Translations under genes and position numbers: made by a program | The notes under the pieces: model-generated | The model's input: the letters and a program-made list of their open reading frames with translations, nothing else | Databases searched by the model: none | What the model was told of the DNA's origin: nothing | Assembly: GCF_036961565.1 (NCBI RefSeq) | Contig: NZ_JBAMDD010000005.1 | Coordinates: 186,001 to 250,000 of the forward strand | Direction of reading: 5' to 3' | Length of the DNA: 64,000 nucleotides | Origin: Chitinimonas sp036961565 | GTDB taxonomy: Bacteria; Pseudomonadota; Gammaproteobacteria; Burkholderiales; Chitinimonadaceae | Shown: positions 25,786 to 35,015 of the stretch, in pieces | Position numbering within the stretch: position 1 is the first letter of the stretch | Layout of the letters: every line of letters starts with the position of its first letter

Positions 25786-28689
25786 ATGAGATCTCTGCAC
25801 ACCCGCCCAACCCCCAGTATGCGACTGCGCCCGCTCACCCTGGCCTTGGTCATGATGCTGTCCACATCGGTGTTCGCTGTACCCATGTTCAGCAAGACGA
25901 CCACCACGCCAAACCGCGCAGTTGGCGCCAATGTCACGCAAACGCTAACGCTGACGCCCACCGCCCTGAATGACGCCGGCATGATGGCACAAGCTCAGGT
26001 GGAAACGGTAACCATCAATGGGACGGTTACGGATGGCGACACCTTCAGCATTACCCTGCCCGGCACGGCGACGACCATTACAACCACAGTAGCCGCCACA
26101 GACACTCCGGCCAGTATGGCGACGGAACTCCACGGGCTCATCACTGCCCATGCCGACTATCTCAGCAATACCACCTACCAGGTGACTGACAACACCACAG
26201 GTACCTTGACCTTCACGGCCACCACACCGGGTACGTCGTTTGCGATGTCCTTCCCTACCGATGCGGGCAGCCTAGCCACAAACTCATCGACGGCGACCAT
26301 AGACGGCGCGGAGACACAAGCGAATGTGCCGGCCGTACCGGCGCAGAGCCAGATCGACACGCTGACCATCGGCGGCAGTGTGGATATCGGGGATGTCTTT
26401 AGCATTGCCCTGCCAGGGTCGGGAACAGTCAGCTTTACTGCCACCACCACCAGCACGGCCGATGTGGCTACCGGCCTGAATGCCGCCATCCAGGCCGACC
26501 CCGGCGTAGCCTATGCAGCGCAGGACTACACCACCAGCGTCACCGGCAGCGATATCGTGTTCACGGCCAAGAGTGCCGGCACCGGTTGGACCCTGGGCGC
26601 GACGGGGAGCACCAACGCGACTGCCGTGGCACAGGTTGATACGCTGACGCCGTCATCCATCGTGGCTGGCAACACGTTTGCCGTGACGCTCAATGGCACT
26701 ACCTATACCTTTGTGGCGACCACAACCTCGGCCACGGATGTAGTGAACGGCCTCATCGCCGCCATACCCAGCACCACGGTGACCCCTACGCTGAACACCG
26801 GTACGCTGGTGCTGACCGCCAACACCCCCGGCACCGCCTTTACCTCCGTAGCAGCCGCTGTCGACGTCGCCACGGCGGCCCAATCGACCTTGACCGTCGG
26901 CACCCCCAGCCTGATTACGGCAGGCACCACGTCGGCCATACTGACGCTGAAGGATGCCAGTAGCACCAGCCTGTTCAATGTCAGTGCCAGCGGCGCCACC
27001 ATTACCAGCAATAGCGCCAGTTGCACGGTAGGCAGCCTAACGCGCAGCACGACCGATGGTACCGTCACCGCCACCATTACCGCCGTCAGCCCAGGTAGCT
27101 GCATTATTGGTGCAACCTTGAATGGCAGCACCGCTGTGACGGCCACCCAAGCCGTTACGGTGACTGCTTCTAATACCACGATCACTGGCGGCACCGGCAC
27201 CATTGACGGTACGGGTACAGTGACAGGATCGGCGAATGTCACAGTGACTGCGGGTAGCACGGTAGATGTGTCGGCGACCGGCGCCAGCGGCAGCACCCTG
27301 ACCGTCGATGCCTCCACTAGGCCGGTCAACCTCAATCTGGGCGGTACTAGCTCAACAATTGCGGTCTCTACCAACTCCGGTGGCGGTGTGCTGAGTGTGA
27401 AGCCTTCTTCCAGCAGCGGCCAGAATGTGTTGGCGCTTACCAACGGCACCATGTCTTTGTCCATAGGCGGTAGCGGTTCTCTCCTGGCCGTGGGTGACAG
27501 CAGTCCTGCGCAAGTGGTTCTCACTTCGGGTAGTGGCGGTGCGTCCATCAATGCATCGGCAATCACTGGAGGCGGCACGACGGTGAAGGTGAATTCGGGC
27601 ACGGTAACCACGCCCCGTAACTGCGGGGCACGACCAACCGCACCGGTCTCACCGCCGCCGGGGAGCAAGTCCAGTGCATGGACTAATTACTTCGCCAGCG
27701 TATCGACCTATCAGAGAGCCCTGTTGTCTTACTCGCTGTGCCTCTCCGATGTCGCGGCGGTAAGCGTAAGAAGCGCGTTGACCAGCGGCCGTGCCAACAT
27801 ACTGTCGTCGTCCTCCTTGCTTCTGTTCGCGGGTGAAACCATCACTTATGACAGCGAAGGGAATGAACAAGGCATCATCCTTGCCGATGGTGGCGCTGGT
27901 GTGGCACAAACCCTTAGTGCCATCCCTGCCGGCATGACGCTGGAGAGCATACCGGTGTCCATAGACGGCACCCCTGCCCGCTTGAATGGGTCGGCGCTGG
28001 GCAGCAGCATCATCACCAACCTGAGCCAGCAGCTTGGTATCCAGCTCACACGCGGCAGCAATAGCGTTATCGGTGGCATGACCATGTCTGCACCAGACGG
28101 CACCTGGATAGCCGGCGTTCCTGTTGGATCGCTACGGGTTGCGCCCGGCATAGCCAGCGGGCTGCAGAGCAATGGGCTGATGCGTGTTGTGGTGAAGGGC
28201 GCGATGGTGGAGCTGGCCCCCAGCCTGGTCAGCCCCAGCAGCTTCGCCACGCAGCTCATGAGCCTGGATAGCCAGGCCACCGGGATGATCACGGCCAACG
28301 GCTTGATCAAGGCAACGTTGGGTGGTGCGAAATACGTGGCCCGGCCGGCATGGACTGCTACACCCAGCAGCCTGAATGGCTTCTCGTACGACGGTGCCGG
28401 CCATCTGATCCATGGCGATGGCAGTATGCAGCAGACGCTCTACCCAGCATTTGCCAACATTGATGTTGTGGCGGCTGCACTCAGCGGCATCATAGGGGCA
28501 ACTGGGCCAACCATTGGCGTTGATGGTGCCGTTACCACCAAGATAGGGAATGTCGACTACACACTGCGTGCGGGTTACATGCTCATCAACACCCCGGAAG
28601 CCCATGCTACCGATACCTGGTGGCAAGACGGTAACACCTTCTATATCAACAATCAGGATGGTACCGCGCAGTCGTTCTCGGTTGAGTAA
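25786..28689 (+). CDS. Large secreted Thr/Ser/Gly-rich repeat protein (967 aa)
   Basis: An unrecognised large exported protein. It has an N-terminal signal peptide (MRLRPLTLALVMMLSTSVFA core), then three diverged repeats at about residues 72-175, 190-280 and 284-365. Each opens V(E/D)TLTINGxVxxGDxFxITLPG-like and continues with a TATTTxTADVATGLNAAI-like segment, a pattern common in large surface and adhesin-type proteins. A low-complexity Thr/Ser/Gly region (about 440-640) reads like a beta-rich stalk. The C-terminal 300 residues form a distinct, less repetitive domain with GMTLESIPVSIDG and YDGAGHLIHGDGSM. No membrane anchor, barrel or sorting signal is seen, so secretion or periplasmic location is open. 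I chose the ATG at 25786 because it begins the signal peptide; the frame opens at 25732. Confidence 0.65.
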   Translation: MRSLHTRPTPSMRLRPLTLALVMMLSTSVFAVPMFSKTTTTPNRAVGANVTQTLTLTPTALNDAGMMAQAQVETVTINGTVTDGDTFSITLPGTATTITTTVAATDTPASMATELHGLITAHADYLSNTTYQVTDNTTGTLTFTATTPGTSFAMSFPTDAGSLATNSSTATIDGAETQANVPAVPAQSQIDTLTIGGSVDIGDVFSIALPGSGTVSFTATTTSTADVATGLNAAIQADPGVAYAAQDYTTSVTGSDIVFTAKSAGTGWTLGATGSTNATAVAQVDTLTPSSIVAGNTFAVTLNGTTYTFVATTTSATDVVNGLIAAIPSTTVTPTLNTGTLVLTANTPGTAFTSVAAAVDVATAAQSTLTVGTPSLITAGTTSAILTLKDASSTSLFNVSASGATITSNSASCTVGSLTRSTTDGTVTATITAVSPGSCIIGATLNGSTAVTATQAVTVTASNTTITGGTGTIDGTGTVTGSANVTVTAGSTVDVSATGASGSTLTVDASTRPVNLNLGGTSSTIAVSTNSGGGVLSVKPSSSSGQNVLALTNGTMSLSIGGSGSLLAVGDSSPAQVVLTSGSGGASINASAITGGGTTVKVNSGTVTTPRNCGARPTAPVSPPPGSKSSAWTNYFASVSTYQRALLSYSLCLSDVAAVSVRSALTSGRANILSSSSLLLFAGETITYDSEGNEQGIILADGGAGVAQTLSAIPAGMTLESIPVSIDGTPARLNGSALGSSIITNLSQQLGIQLTRGSNSVIGGMTMSAPDGTWIAGVPVGSLRVAPGIASGLQSNGLMRVVVKGAMVELAPSLVSPSSFATQLMSLDSQATGMITANGLIKATLGGAKYVARPAWTATPSSLNGFSYDGAGHLIHGDGSMQQTLYPAFANIDVVAAALSGIIGATGPTIGVDGAVTTKIGNVDYTLRAGYMLINTPEAHATDTWWQDGNTFYINNQDGTAQSFSVE

Positions 28690-28715
28690 ACCGTATTACC
28701 CAAGCAGCTAGTCTC

Positions 28716-28750
28716 AAGGCGCAACACTCGCATGGGTGTTGCGCCTTTTT
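28716..28750 (+). terminator. Rho-independent terminator of the repeat protein gene
   Basis: A 12-bp perfect stem AAGGCGCAACAC / GTGTTGCGCCTT with an 8-base loop and a run of five T residues. It lies 27 bases after the stop codon. Confidence 0.9.
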
Positions 28751-28807
28751 ACATAAGTGATGGCCTATAGAAGCTGCGCCCACACGCAGCCCGGCGCTAG
28801 CTTTGCA

Positions 28808-29917
28808 TCAGGCTTGCCAGCCTCGCCGCCCGGCCAGCCGCTGGCCGGCCTGCCGCAATATCTTCTCGGTGGTCGGCCAGCTCACGCAGGCATCCGTCAC
28901 CGAGCAGCCATAGCGCAGATCGCCCAGGTCGGCGGGTATAGGCTGGTTACCCGCCTCGATAAAGCTTTCTATCATCACCCCCCGGATCGATTGGCTGCCT
29001 TCGCGTATCTGGTTCACCACATCGGCCAGCACACCAGGCTGCAAGGCATGCTGCTTCCAGGAATTGGCGTGGGCACAGTCGACAATGATATTGGTCGGGA
29101 TATGGTGCTTCTCAAGCGCCTTCTCGGCGAGGTGGATGCTGACCGTATCGTAGTTGGGCCGCCCGCCGCCGCCGCGCATGACCAAGTGGCAGTAACGGTT
29201 GCCCTGCGTGCGGACAATGGCCGGCCTGCCTTCCTGGTCCATGCCCATGAAGGCATGGGGGCAGGCTGCCGACAGGATGGCATTGACGGCCGTCTCGACG
29301 CTGCCGTCGGTACCGTTCTTGAACCCCACGGGCGTGGCCAGGCCCGATGACAGCTCCCGGTGTACCTGCGATTCGGTAGTGCGCGCACCGATCGCCGTCC
29401 AGCTGATCAGGTCGCCCAAATAGTGGGGTGATAACGGGTCCAGTGCCTCGGTAGCAACCGGCAGGCCCAGCGCATTGACCGCCAGCAGAAACTGCCGGGC
29501 GCGCGCCATACCCTCGCCTATCCGGCAGGAGTCATCCATATGCGGGTCATTGACCAAGCCCTTCCAGCCCACCGTGGTACGCGGTTTCTCAAAATACGCC
29601 CGCATCACCACATACAGGGTATCTGAGAGCTCGTCGGCCAAGGCCGCCAGCCGCTGCGCATAGTCCAGGCCTGCTTCGGTATCGTGGATGGAGCATGGCC
29701 CGACCACCACCAGCAAGCGGTCGTCCTTGCGGTCCAGGATGTCGCGGACCGCCTGCCGCCCGGCCTGTACGGTCGCAGCAACCCGCTCAGACGCCGGCAT
29801 CAGCCGATACATCTCCGCCGGTGCGGGCACCTGCTCGAAGACGGCATCGGGCATGCCGCCCGGCCCTCTCGGATACACCGCTCCCGTCCGGCCCATTGCT
29901 GTCAAGGCTGTTGTCAT
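28808..29917 (-). CDS. 3-deoxy-7-phosphoheptulonate (DAHP) synthase, class I
   Basis: This enzyme condenses phosphoenolpyruvate and erythrose-4-phosphate, the entry step of the shikimate pathway to chorismate. The 369-aa product is of the AroF/AroG/AroH type: VVVGPCSIHD, the substrate-binding EKPRTTVGWKG, GARTTESQVHRELSSG and FKNGTDG are all present. The ATG at 29917 follows GGAGG closely; a GTG-type extension to 29992 is not needed. It is divergent from entC across a 355-bp region with a Fur box, so it probably serves as an iron-regulated dedicated isozyme raising chorismate supply for DHB. I cannot tell which amino acid, if any, inhibits it. Confidence 0.93.
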   Translation of the reverse strand: MTTALTAMGRTGAVYPRGPGGMPDAVFEQVPAPAEMYRLMPASERVAATVQAGRQAVRDILDRKDDRLLVVVGPCSIHDTEAGLDYAQRLAALADELSDTLYVVMRAYFEKPRTTVGWKGLVNDPHMDDSCRIGEGMARARQFLLAVNALGLPVATEALDPLSPHYLGDLISWTAIGARTTESQVHRELSSGLATPVGFKNGTDGSVETAVNAILSAACPHAFMGMDQEGRPAIVRTQGNRYCHLVMRGGGGRPNYDTVSIHLAEKALEKHHIPTNIIVDCAHANSWKQHALQPGVLADVVNQIREGSQSIRGVMIESFIEAGNQPIPADLGDLRYGCSVTDACVSWPTTEKILRQAGQRLAGRRGWQA

Positions 29918-30051
29918 GCTTCCTCCGGTATACGCGTGGTCGTGGGCCTGGGGCTTGCCTGTCTGCCCTCGCACAGGCCGCAAGGCCCGCACCTGTATGC
30001 ACCCCGCCCGTGACCCACTGGGTTTCTTGCAAGCATCATGCAGCTATAAAT

Positions 30052-30070
30052 AATGAGAGTCAATCTCATT
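30052..30070. promoter_or_regulatory. Fur box between the DAHP synthase gene and entC
   Basis: AATGAGA, spacer GTCAA, TCTCATT: a perfect 7-bp inverted repeat matching the Fur-box pattern. It lies in the divergent region 29918-30272 and can control both directions. Nothing else was recognised in that 355-bp region. Confidence 0.8.
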
Positions 30071-30272
30071 TGCATTTAGATTTTTTTACCGTTACGATGC
30101 TTCGCCTATCCGGCGCCTGGCTCGCGTACTCAGTTGCAAACCATGCCACCGCGACGCCATCGCTCCGCTACCGGGCACCAACAAGAATAGCCATCCCGCC
30201 CGGCGCAAAGCACGCCTGCCGCAGCTGATATCCAGCCGCAGCAGCGGTATTGGTCTTTCATGAGGAGCCACT

Positions 30273-31475
30273 ATGCAACCATCCCAGCACGATTCCGGCT
30301 TGACTACCCCCAAAGCCACCGACCTGCTCCGCCTCTACCCCAACGGCGGCTCGCTGTTCACCTCGCCACGCCGCACGGTACTGACGCTGGGCCGCCATGC
30401 CACGCTCACGCACGGCCCGGCCGACACCCTGGCACAACGTGCTGCCCAGCTGCTGCGGCAGGCGCAGGCGGAAGGCTTGGTACAGCCCATCCTGCTGGGT
30501 GCCATCCCGTTCAATGCCCAGGCACCGGCGCATCTGTTCATCCCGGAGAGCACCGTGCAAGGGCGGGGTGCCGGTGAAGCCGGGCTGCCGACCCAAGCGG
30601 AAAGCAAAACCCTGCGCGACATCAGCAGTGAGGCACTGCCCCACCCCGACCGATACCGCGACAATGTGGCGCAGGCCCTGAGCCAGATAGACGAGGGCGG
30701 GCTGGACAAGGTGGTGCTATCGCGCTCGATCAAGGTCGATGCGAACATTGCCGTGCCCTCACTGCTACAGCGCCTGGCCAACCGCAATACCAACGGCTAT
30801 ACCTTCGCCATCGACCTGCCGGCACCCGACGGCGAGCGCCGTACGCTGGTCGGCGCCAGCCCCGAGCTGCTGCTGTCGCGCCGTGGCAAGCAGGTGGTGT
30901 CGCACCCGCTGGCAGGCTCCATTCCCCGCAGCAGCGACCCGGCAGAAGATGCACGGCGCGCCGAGCACCTGTTCGGCTCAGCCAAGGACAGGCACGAGCA
31001 CCAGTTGGTGGTCGATGCTGTGGTAGCCGCGCTGCGCCCCTATTGCGATGCGGTACATGTACCCAGCGGACCCTCGCTGGTCTCCACGCCCAGCATGTGG
31101 CACCTGGCCACCGAGATACACGGCGACTTGGCAGACGAGGCATGCAGCGCGCTGGAACTGGCGCTGGCCTTGCATCCCACCCCCGCCGTCTGCGGCCACC
31201 CCACGGCGGCAGCGCGCTCATTCATCGAGACGGTAGAAGGCTTCGACCGTGGCTTCTTCACCGGCCTGGTGGGCTGGTGCGATGCCAGCGGCGATGGCGA
31301 GTGGGCCGTCACCATACGTTGTGCCGAAGTGGGTGAGCACACTGCGACGCTCTATGCCGGAGCCGGTATCGTGGCTGGCTCAGAGCCACATCTGGAACTG
31401 GCGGAGACCAGCGCCAAGCTGCGCACCATGCTCAGTGCCATGGCCTTGGAGAGCGTGCTGGAGGGAGCGGCATGA
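30273..31475 (+). CDS. entC: Isochorismate synthase
   Basis: EntC converts chorismate to isochorismate, the first committed step of 2,3-dihydroxybenzoate synthesis. The 400-aa product belongs to the chorismate-binding family. It shows DKVVLSRSIKV, LVGASPELLLSRRG, the HPLAGSIPR segment, LHPTPAVCGHPTAAA and the C-terminal FTGLVGWCDASGDGEWAVTIR. The ATG at 30273 follows GAGGAG at good spacing. It overlaps entE by 4 bases and heads the plus-strand entCEBA operon under the Fur box at 30052-30070. Confidence 0.95.
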   Translation: MQPSQHDSGLTTPKATDLLRLYPNGGSLFTSPRRTVLTLGRHATLTHGPADTLAQRAAQLLRQAQAEGLVQPILLGAIPFNAQAPAHLFIPESTVQGRGAGEAGLPTQAESKTLRDISSEALPHPDRYRDNVAQALSQIDEGGLDKVVLSRSIKVDANIAVPSLLQRLANRNTNGYTFAIDLPAPDGERRTLVGASPELLLSRRGKQVVSHPLAGSIPRSSDPAEDARRAEHLFGSAKDRHEHQLVVDAVVAALRPYCDAVHVPSGPSLVSTPSMWHLATEIHGDLADEACSALELALALHPTPAVCGHPTAAARSFIETVEGFDRGFFTGLVGWCDASGDGEWAVTIRCAEVGEHTATLYAGAGIVAGSEPHLELAETSAKLRTMLSAMALESVLEGAA

Positions 31476-33091
31476 GCCATCTGACCGGTTTTACCCCCTG
31501 GCCCGAGCAGGACGCGCAGCACTACCGCGAGTTGGGCTACTGGACTGGCGAAACGCTGGGCGCCATGCTGCAACGCAAGGCCGGTGAACACCCCGACCGT
31601 ATCGCCATCGTCTGCGGTAAACGGCGGTGGTCCTATGCCGAACTGGATGCGAGGGCAGACCAATTGGCCGCTGGCTTCGCCCGCCTGGGCATAGGTGCGC
31701 AGGATCGTGTGGTGGTGCAACTACCCAATGTGGCCGAGTTCTTCTCGGTCTGCTTCGGCCTGTTTCGCCTTGGCGCCCTGCCCGTCTTCGCCCTGCCGGC
31801 GCACCGCCGGGCAGAGGTCAGCCACTTCTGCCGCTTTGCCGATGCCAAGGCCTATGTCATTGCCGACATGGACGGTGGCTTTGACTACCGGACGCTGGCG
31901 CGGGAAGTGCAGGCAGAAGTCCCGGCCTTGCGCCATGTCGTGGTGGTTGGCGATGCCGCCGAGTTCACCGCGCTGGCAGACCTGCACGACACACCCATTC
32001 CCTTGGCCGGCCCCATGGCCGGCGAGGTGGCCTTCCTCCAGCTATCTGGCGGCAGCACGGGCCTGCCCAAGCTGATTCCGCGCACCCATGACGACTACCT
32101 CTACAGCGTACGCGCCAGCGCCGATATCTGCGGGCTGGACCAGGATGCCGTCTACCTGTGCGCCCTGCCGGTGGCGCACAACTTCCCGCTCAGCTCACCC
32201 GGCACCCTGGGTGTGCTGCATGCCGGCGGACGCATCGTGCTGGCGCGTCGACCCAGCCCCGATGAGGCATTCCCCCTGATCGGGACGGAAGGCGTGACCA
32301 TCACCGCCCTGGTGCCGCCGCTGGCCATGGTGTGGCTGGAATCGGCCCGGCAGCGCCGGCCGGAACTGAGGACACTGAAGCTGCTACAGGTAGGCGGAGC
32401 CAAGTTCGGTGCCGAGGTGGCCTGCCGCGTGCTGCCGGAACTGGGCTGTCGCCTGCAGCAGGTCTTCGGTATGGCCGAAGGGCTGGTCAACTACACCCGG
32501 CCTGAGGACAACGACGAGCTGCTGCACCATACCCAGGGCCGCGCCATCTCGCCGCACGATGAAGTCCGCGTGGTGGACGACGAGGATCGTGACCTGCCCG
32601 ATGGCGAGCTGGGCCATCTGCTGACCCGTGGCCCCTACACCATACGCGGCTACTACCTTGCCGATGAACACAACGCACGCGCATTCACCGCCGACGGCTA
32701 CTACCGCACCGGCGACCTGGTGCGCCGGCTACCCAGCGGGCACCTGACGGTGGAGGGCCGCGCCAAGGATCAGATCAACCGTGGCGGCGACAAAGTTGCG
32801 GCAGAAGAGGTAGAGAACCATCTACTGGCCCACCCGGCCGTGCACGACGCCGCTCTGGTTGCCATGCCAGACGCCTACCTGGGCGAGCGCAGCTGCGCCT
32901 TCATCGTCACGCGCGGCGTAACCCTGCGCCCTGTCGAGCTGATGCGCTTTCTGCGCGAGCGCGGTGTTGCCCAGTACAAGATACCCGACCGCATCGAATT
33001 TCTGGCCGAGTTTCCCAAGACCGGTGTGGGCAAGGTCAATAAGCGGGCGCTGCGCGAGCGGATTGCCGAGCTGATCGCGGCCACCAGCTAA
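31472..33091 (+). CDS. entE: 2,3-dihydroxybenzoate-AMP ligase
   Basis: EntE adenylates 2,3-dihydroxybenzoate and loads it onto the aryl carrier domain of EntB. The 539-aa product is a stand-alone adenylation enzyme: LSGGSTGLPKLIPRTHDDY (A3), the aryl-acid pocket region AHNFPLSSPGTLGV, YYRTGDLV, and the catalytic lysine near residue 521 in KTGVGKVNKRAL. Length is as in E. coli EntE. It is translationally coupled to entC by a 4-base overlap; the gap to entB is 93 bases with no gene. Confidence 0.96.
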   Translation: MSHLTGFTPWPEQDAQHYRELGYWTGETLGAMLQRKAGEHPDRIAIVCGKRRWSYAELDARADQLAAGFARLGIGAQDRVVVQLPNVAEFFSVCFGLFRLGALPVFALPAHRRAEVSHFCRFADAKAYVIADMDGGFDYRTLAREVQAEVPALRHVVVVGDAAEFTALADLHDTPIPLAGPMAGEVAFLQLSGGSTGLPKLIPRTHDDYLYSVRASADICGLDQDAVYLCALPVAHNFPLSSPGTLGVLHAGGRIVLARRPSPDEAFPLIGTEGVTITALVPPLAMVWLESARQRRPELRTLKLLQVGGAKFGAEVACRVLPELGCRLQQVFGMAEGLVNYTRPEDNDELLHHTQGRAISPHDEVRVVDDEDRDLPDGELGHLLTRGPYTIRGYYLADEHNARAFTADGYYRTGDLVRRLPSGHLTVEGRAKDQINRGGDKVAAEEVENHLLAHPAVHDAALVAMPDAYLGERSCAFIVTRGVTLRPVELMRFLRERGVAQYKIPDRIEFLAEFPKTGVGKVNKRALRERIAELIAATS

Positions 33092-33184
33092 GCCATGAGC
33101 CGGTGCAGGACAGCGCCACGCCCGCCGGGTGGCGCGTAGGTACCGGCTCCCCATCATCCTCTTCGATCGCCCTGTTTACACAAA

Positions 33185-34054
33185 ATGACCATACCCCGGA
33201 TTGCCACCTATCCCATGCCCACCACCCTGCCGGAAAACCGGGTGGATTGGCTGCCAGAACCCAGCCGCGCTGTGCTGCTGATCCACGATATGCAGCAGTA
33301 TTTCCTCGATTTCTACGACAACGCGGCGGCGCCCATACCCTCGCTGATCGCCCATATCCAGGCAATACGCCAGGCCTGCGACGCGGTGGGCATACCGGTG
33401 GTGTACACCGCCCAACCGGGTGAGCAAGCGCCCGAGGAACGGGGCCTGCTGACCGAATGGTGGGGGCCGGGCATTACCGCGCAGCCGCAGCTTGCCCCAG
33501 TAGTAGCCGCCCTGGCACCGCGCGAGCAGGATGTGGTGCTGACCAAATGGCGCTACAGCGCATTTGCCCGCAGCGACCTTGAATCGCGTATGCGCGCGCA
33601 GGGCCGCGACCAGCTGATCATCTGCGGCATCTATGCCCATATTGGCTGCCAGGTGACGGCCGCAGATGCCTTCATGCGCGACATCCGCCCCATCTATGTG
33701 GGCGATGCGGTTGCCGATTTCTCGGCCGAGGAGCACGCCGGCGCGCTGGCCTATGTCTCGCGGCGCTGTGGTGCGGTGCGCAGCACCCAAGAGGTGCTGG
33801 CAGCGCTCCGCCCCCAGGGCAAGCTGCCGGCCGACCAGGCGGCGCTGCTGGCCGAGGTGGCCAGGATGCTGCAGATGCAGCCGTCGGATCTGTATGCCGA
33901 CGACAACCTGATCCACGCCGGGCTGGACTCCATCCGCCTGATGAGCCTGGTCGAAGGCTGGCGGGCGGCGGGGGCCCAGGTCGGCTTCGCCGAAATGGCC
34001 GAGCAGCCCACCATCGCGCAGTGGTGGGCCTTGCTCAGCCGGCAGGACAGCTAG
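33185..34054 (+). CDS. entB: Isochorismatase with C-terminal aryl carrier domain
   Basis: EntB has two jobs. Its N-terminal isochorismatase makes 2,3-dihydro-2,3-dihydroxybenzoate, and its C-terminal ArCP domain carries DHB for the NRPS. The 289-aa product has the hydrolase aspartate in LLIHDMQQYF, the VLTKWRYSAF lysine and the CGIYAHIGCQVTA nucleophile region. The carrier domain has the phosphopantetheine serine at residue 249 in HAGLDSIRLMS. Both halves are intact. The pantetheine arm must come from one of the two PPTases of this locus. Confidence 0.96.
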   Translation: MTIPRIATYPMPTTLPENRVDWLPEPSRAVLLIHDMQQYFLDFYDNAAAPIPSLIAHIQAIRQACDAVGIPVVYTAQPGEQAPEERGLLTEWWGPGITAQPQLAPVVAALAPREQDVVLTKWRYSAFARSDLESRMRAQGRDQLIICGIYAHIGCQVTAADAFMRDIRPIYVGDAVADFSAEEHAGALAYVSRRCGAVRSTQEVLAALRPQGKLPADQAALLAEVARMLQMQPSDLYADDNLIHAGLDSIRLMSLVEGWRAAGAQVGFAEMAEQPTIAQWWALLSRQDS

Positions 34055-34056
34055 CC

Positions 34057-34827
34057 ATGGAGTTCGCGGGCAGGATTGCATTGGTAACCGGCGCGGCACA
34101 GGGCATAGGGCTGGCGGTGGCAACCATGCTGGCAAGCCGTGGCGCACGCGTGGCCGTGCTGGATAGACAGGCCGATCGCATTGCCACCGTGGCAGCCACC
34201 CTACCCGGCCAGGGCCACCTGGCCCTGGCGGTTGACCTGACCGATGCCGCTGCCATCGACGCCGCCGTGGCACAAACCGAGCGCGAGCTGGGCGAGATCG
34301 ATCTGCTCGCCAGCGTGGCCGGCGTGCTGCATCTGGCCAGCACGCAGGGCACGACTGACGCACAGTGGCAGCAGACGTTCACCGTCAACACGACTGCGGT
34401 GTTCCAGCTCTGCCGGGCCGTGGCGGGACGGATGCAGGCGCGCCGCCGTGGTGCCATCGTGGTTGTCGGCTCCAATGCGGCCAGCACACCACGCTTGAAC
34501 ATGGCCGCCTATGCCGCCTCCAAGGCCGCAACGGCACAGCTGCTGCGCTGCCTGGCACTGGAGCTGGCGCCGCACGGCATACGCTGCAATATCGTGTCGC
34601 CCGGCTCCACCGAGACCGATATGCAGCGCCAGCTATGGACCAGTCCGGACAGCGTGCAATCCATCATCGCCGGCTCGGCCGAAGGCTACAGGCTCGGCAT
34701 CCCCCTGGGGCGCATCGCACAGCCAGAGGATATTGCTGAAGCGGTCTGTTACCTGGCGTCAGACCGGGCCCGCCATATCACGCTGCACGACCTGCGGGTG
34801 GATGGCGGCGCGACGCTGGATGCTTGA
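34057..34827 (+). CDS. entA: 2,3-dihydro-2,3-dihydroxybenzoate dehydrogenase
   Basis: EntA oxidises the EntB product to 2,3-dihydroxybenzoate using NAD+. The 256-aa product is a short-chain dehydrogenase with the nucleotide loop VTGAAQGIG, the catalytic YAASK motif (AAYAASKAATAQLLR) and SPGSTETDMQRQL, as in EntA/DhbA. I chose the ATG at 34057 (MEFAGRIALVTG), 2 bases after the entB stop; the frame opening at 34021 overlaps entB. It is the last gene of entCEBA and is followed by the third hairpin repeat. Confidence 0.95.
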   Translation: MEFAGRIALVTGAAQGIGLAVATMLASRGARVAVLDRQADRIATVAATLPGQGHLALAVDLTDAAAIDAAVAQTERELGEIDLLASVAGVLHLASTQGTTDAQWQQTFTVNTTAVFQLCRAVAGRMQARRRGAIVVVGSNAASTPRLNMAAYAASKAATAQLLRCLALELAPHGIRCNIVSPGSTETDMQRQLWTSPDSVQSIIAGSAEGYRLGIPLGRIAQPEDIAEAVCYLASDRARHITLHDLRVDGGATLDA

Positions 34828-34851
34828 GGGCCTGGTGTGAGTTTGCAGGTG

Positions 34852-34950
34852 GAGAAGGGTAGTCAAGGCTTGCACAGGCACCAGGGGAGCCCTGGTGCTT
34901 ACCGCTCGCTAAGCTCAAACAGCGACCCTCCCTTGATTGCGTCCTTCCCC
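34852..34950 (-). repeat. Dispersed hairpin repeat, copy 3 (inverted, diverged)
   Basis: On the minus strand it reads CAATCAAGGGAGGGTCGCTG, later GGTAAGCACC, then the 9-bp stem GCACCAGGG / CCCTGGTGC (34878-34898) with a 3-base loop. Copies 1 and 2 near 3 kb share this order of elements and the stem and loop lengths, but the stem bases differ in a compensated way. It lies between the convergent entA and PPTase genes and may also act as a terminator. Confidence 0.7.
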
Positions 34951-35015
34951 CTCCGCGTGGAGCGTCGTCAATTCTCGATCACGCAAACGCCTAGGCAGCC
35001 TTAAGGGATAGTCCT

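Noticed and set aside
26703..27668. A 321-aa minus-strand frame opposite the repeat protein
   Set aside because: It mirrors the Thr/Ser/Gly repeats as Val/Pro-rich sequence and has no ribosome binding site or recognised domain.
25786..28689. Autotransporter identity for the large repeat protein
   Set aside because: The C-terminus lacks a barrel pattern and does not end in an aromatic residue.
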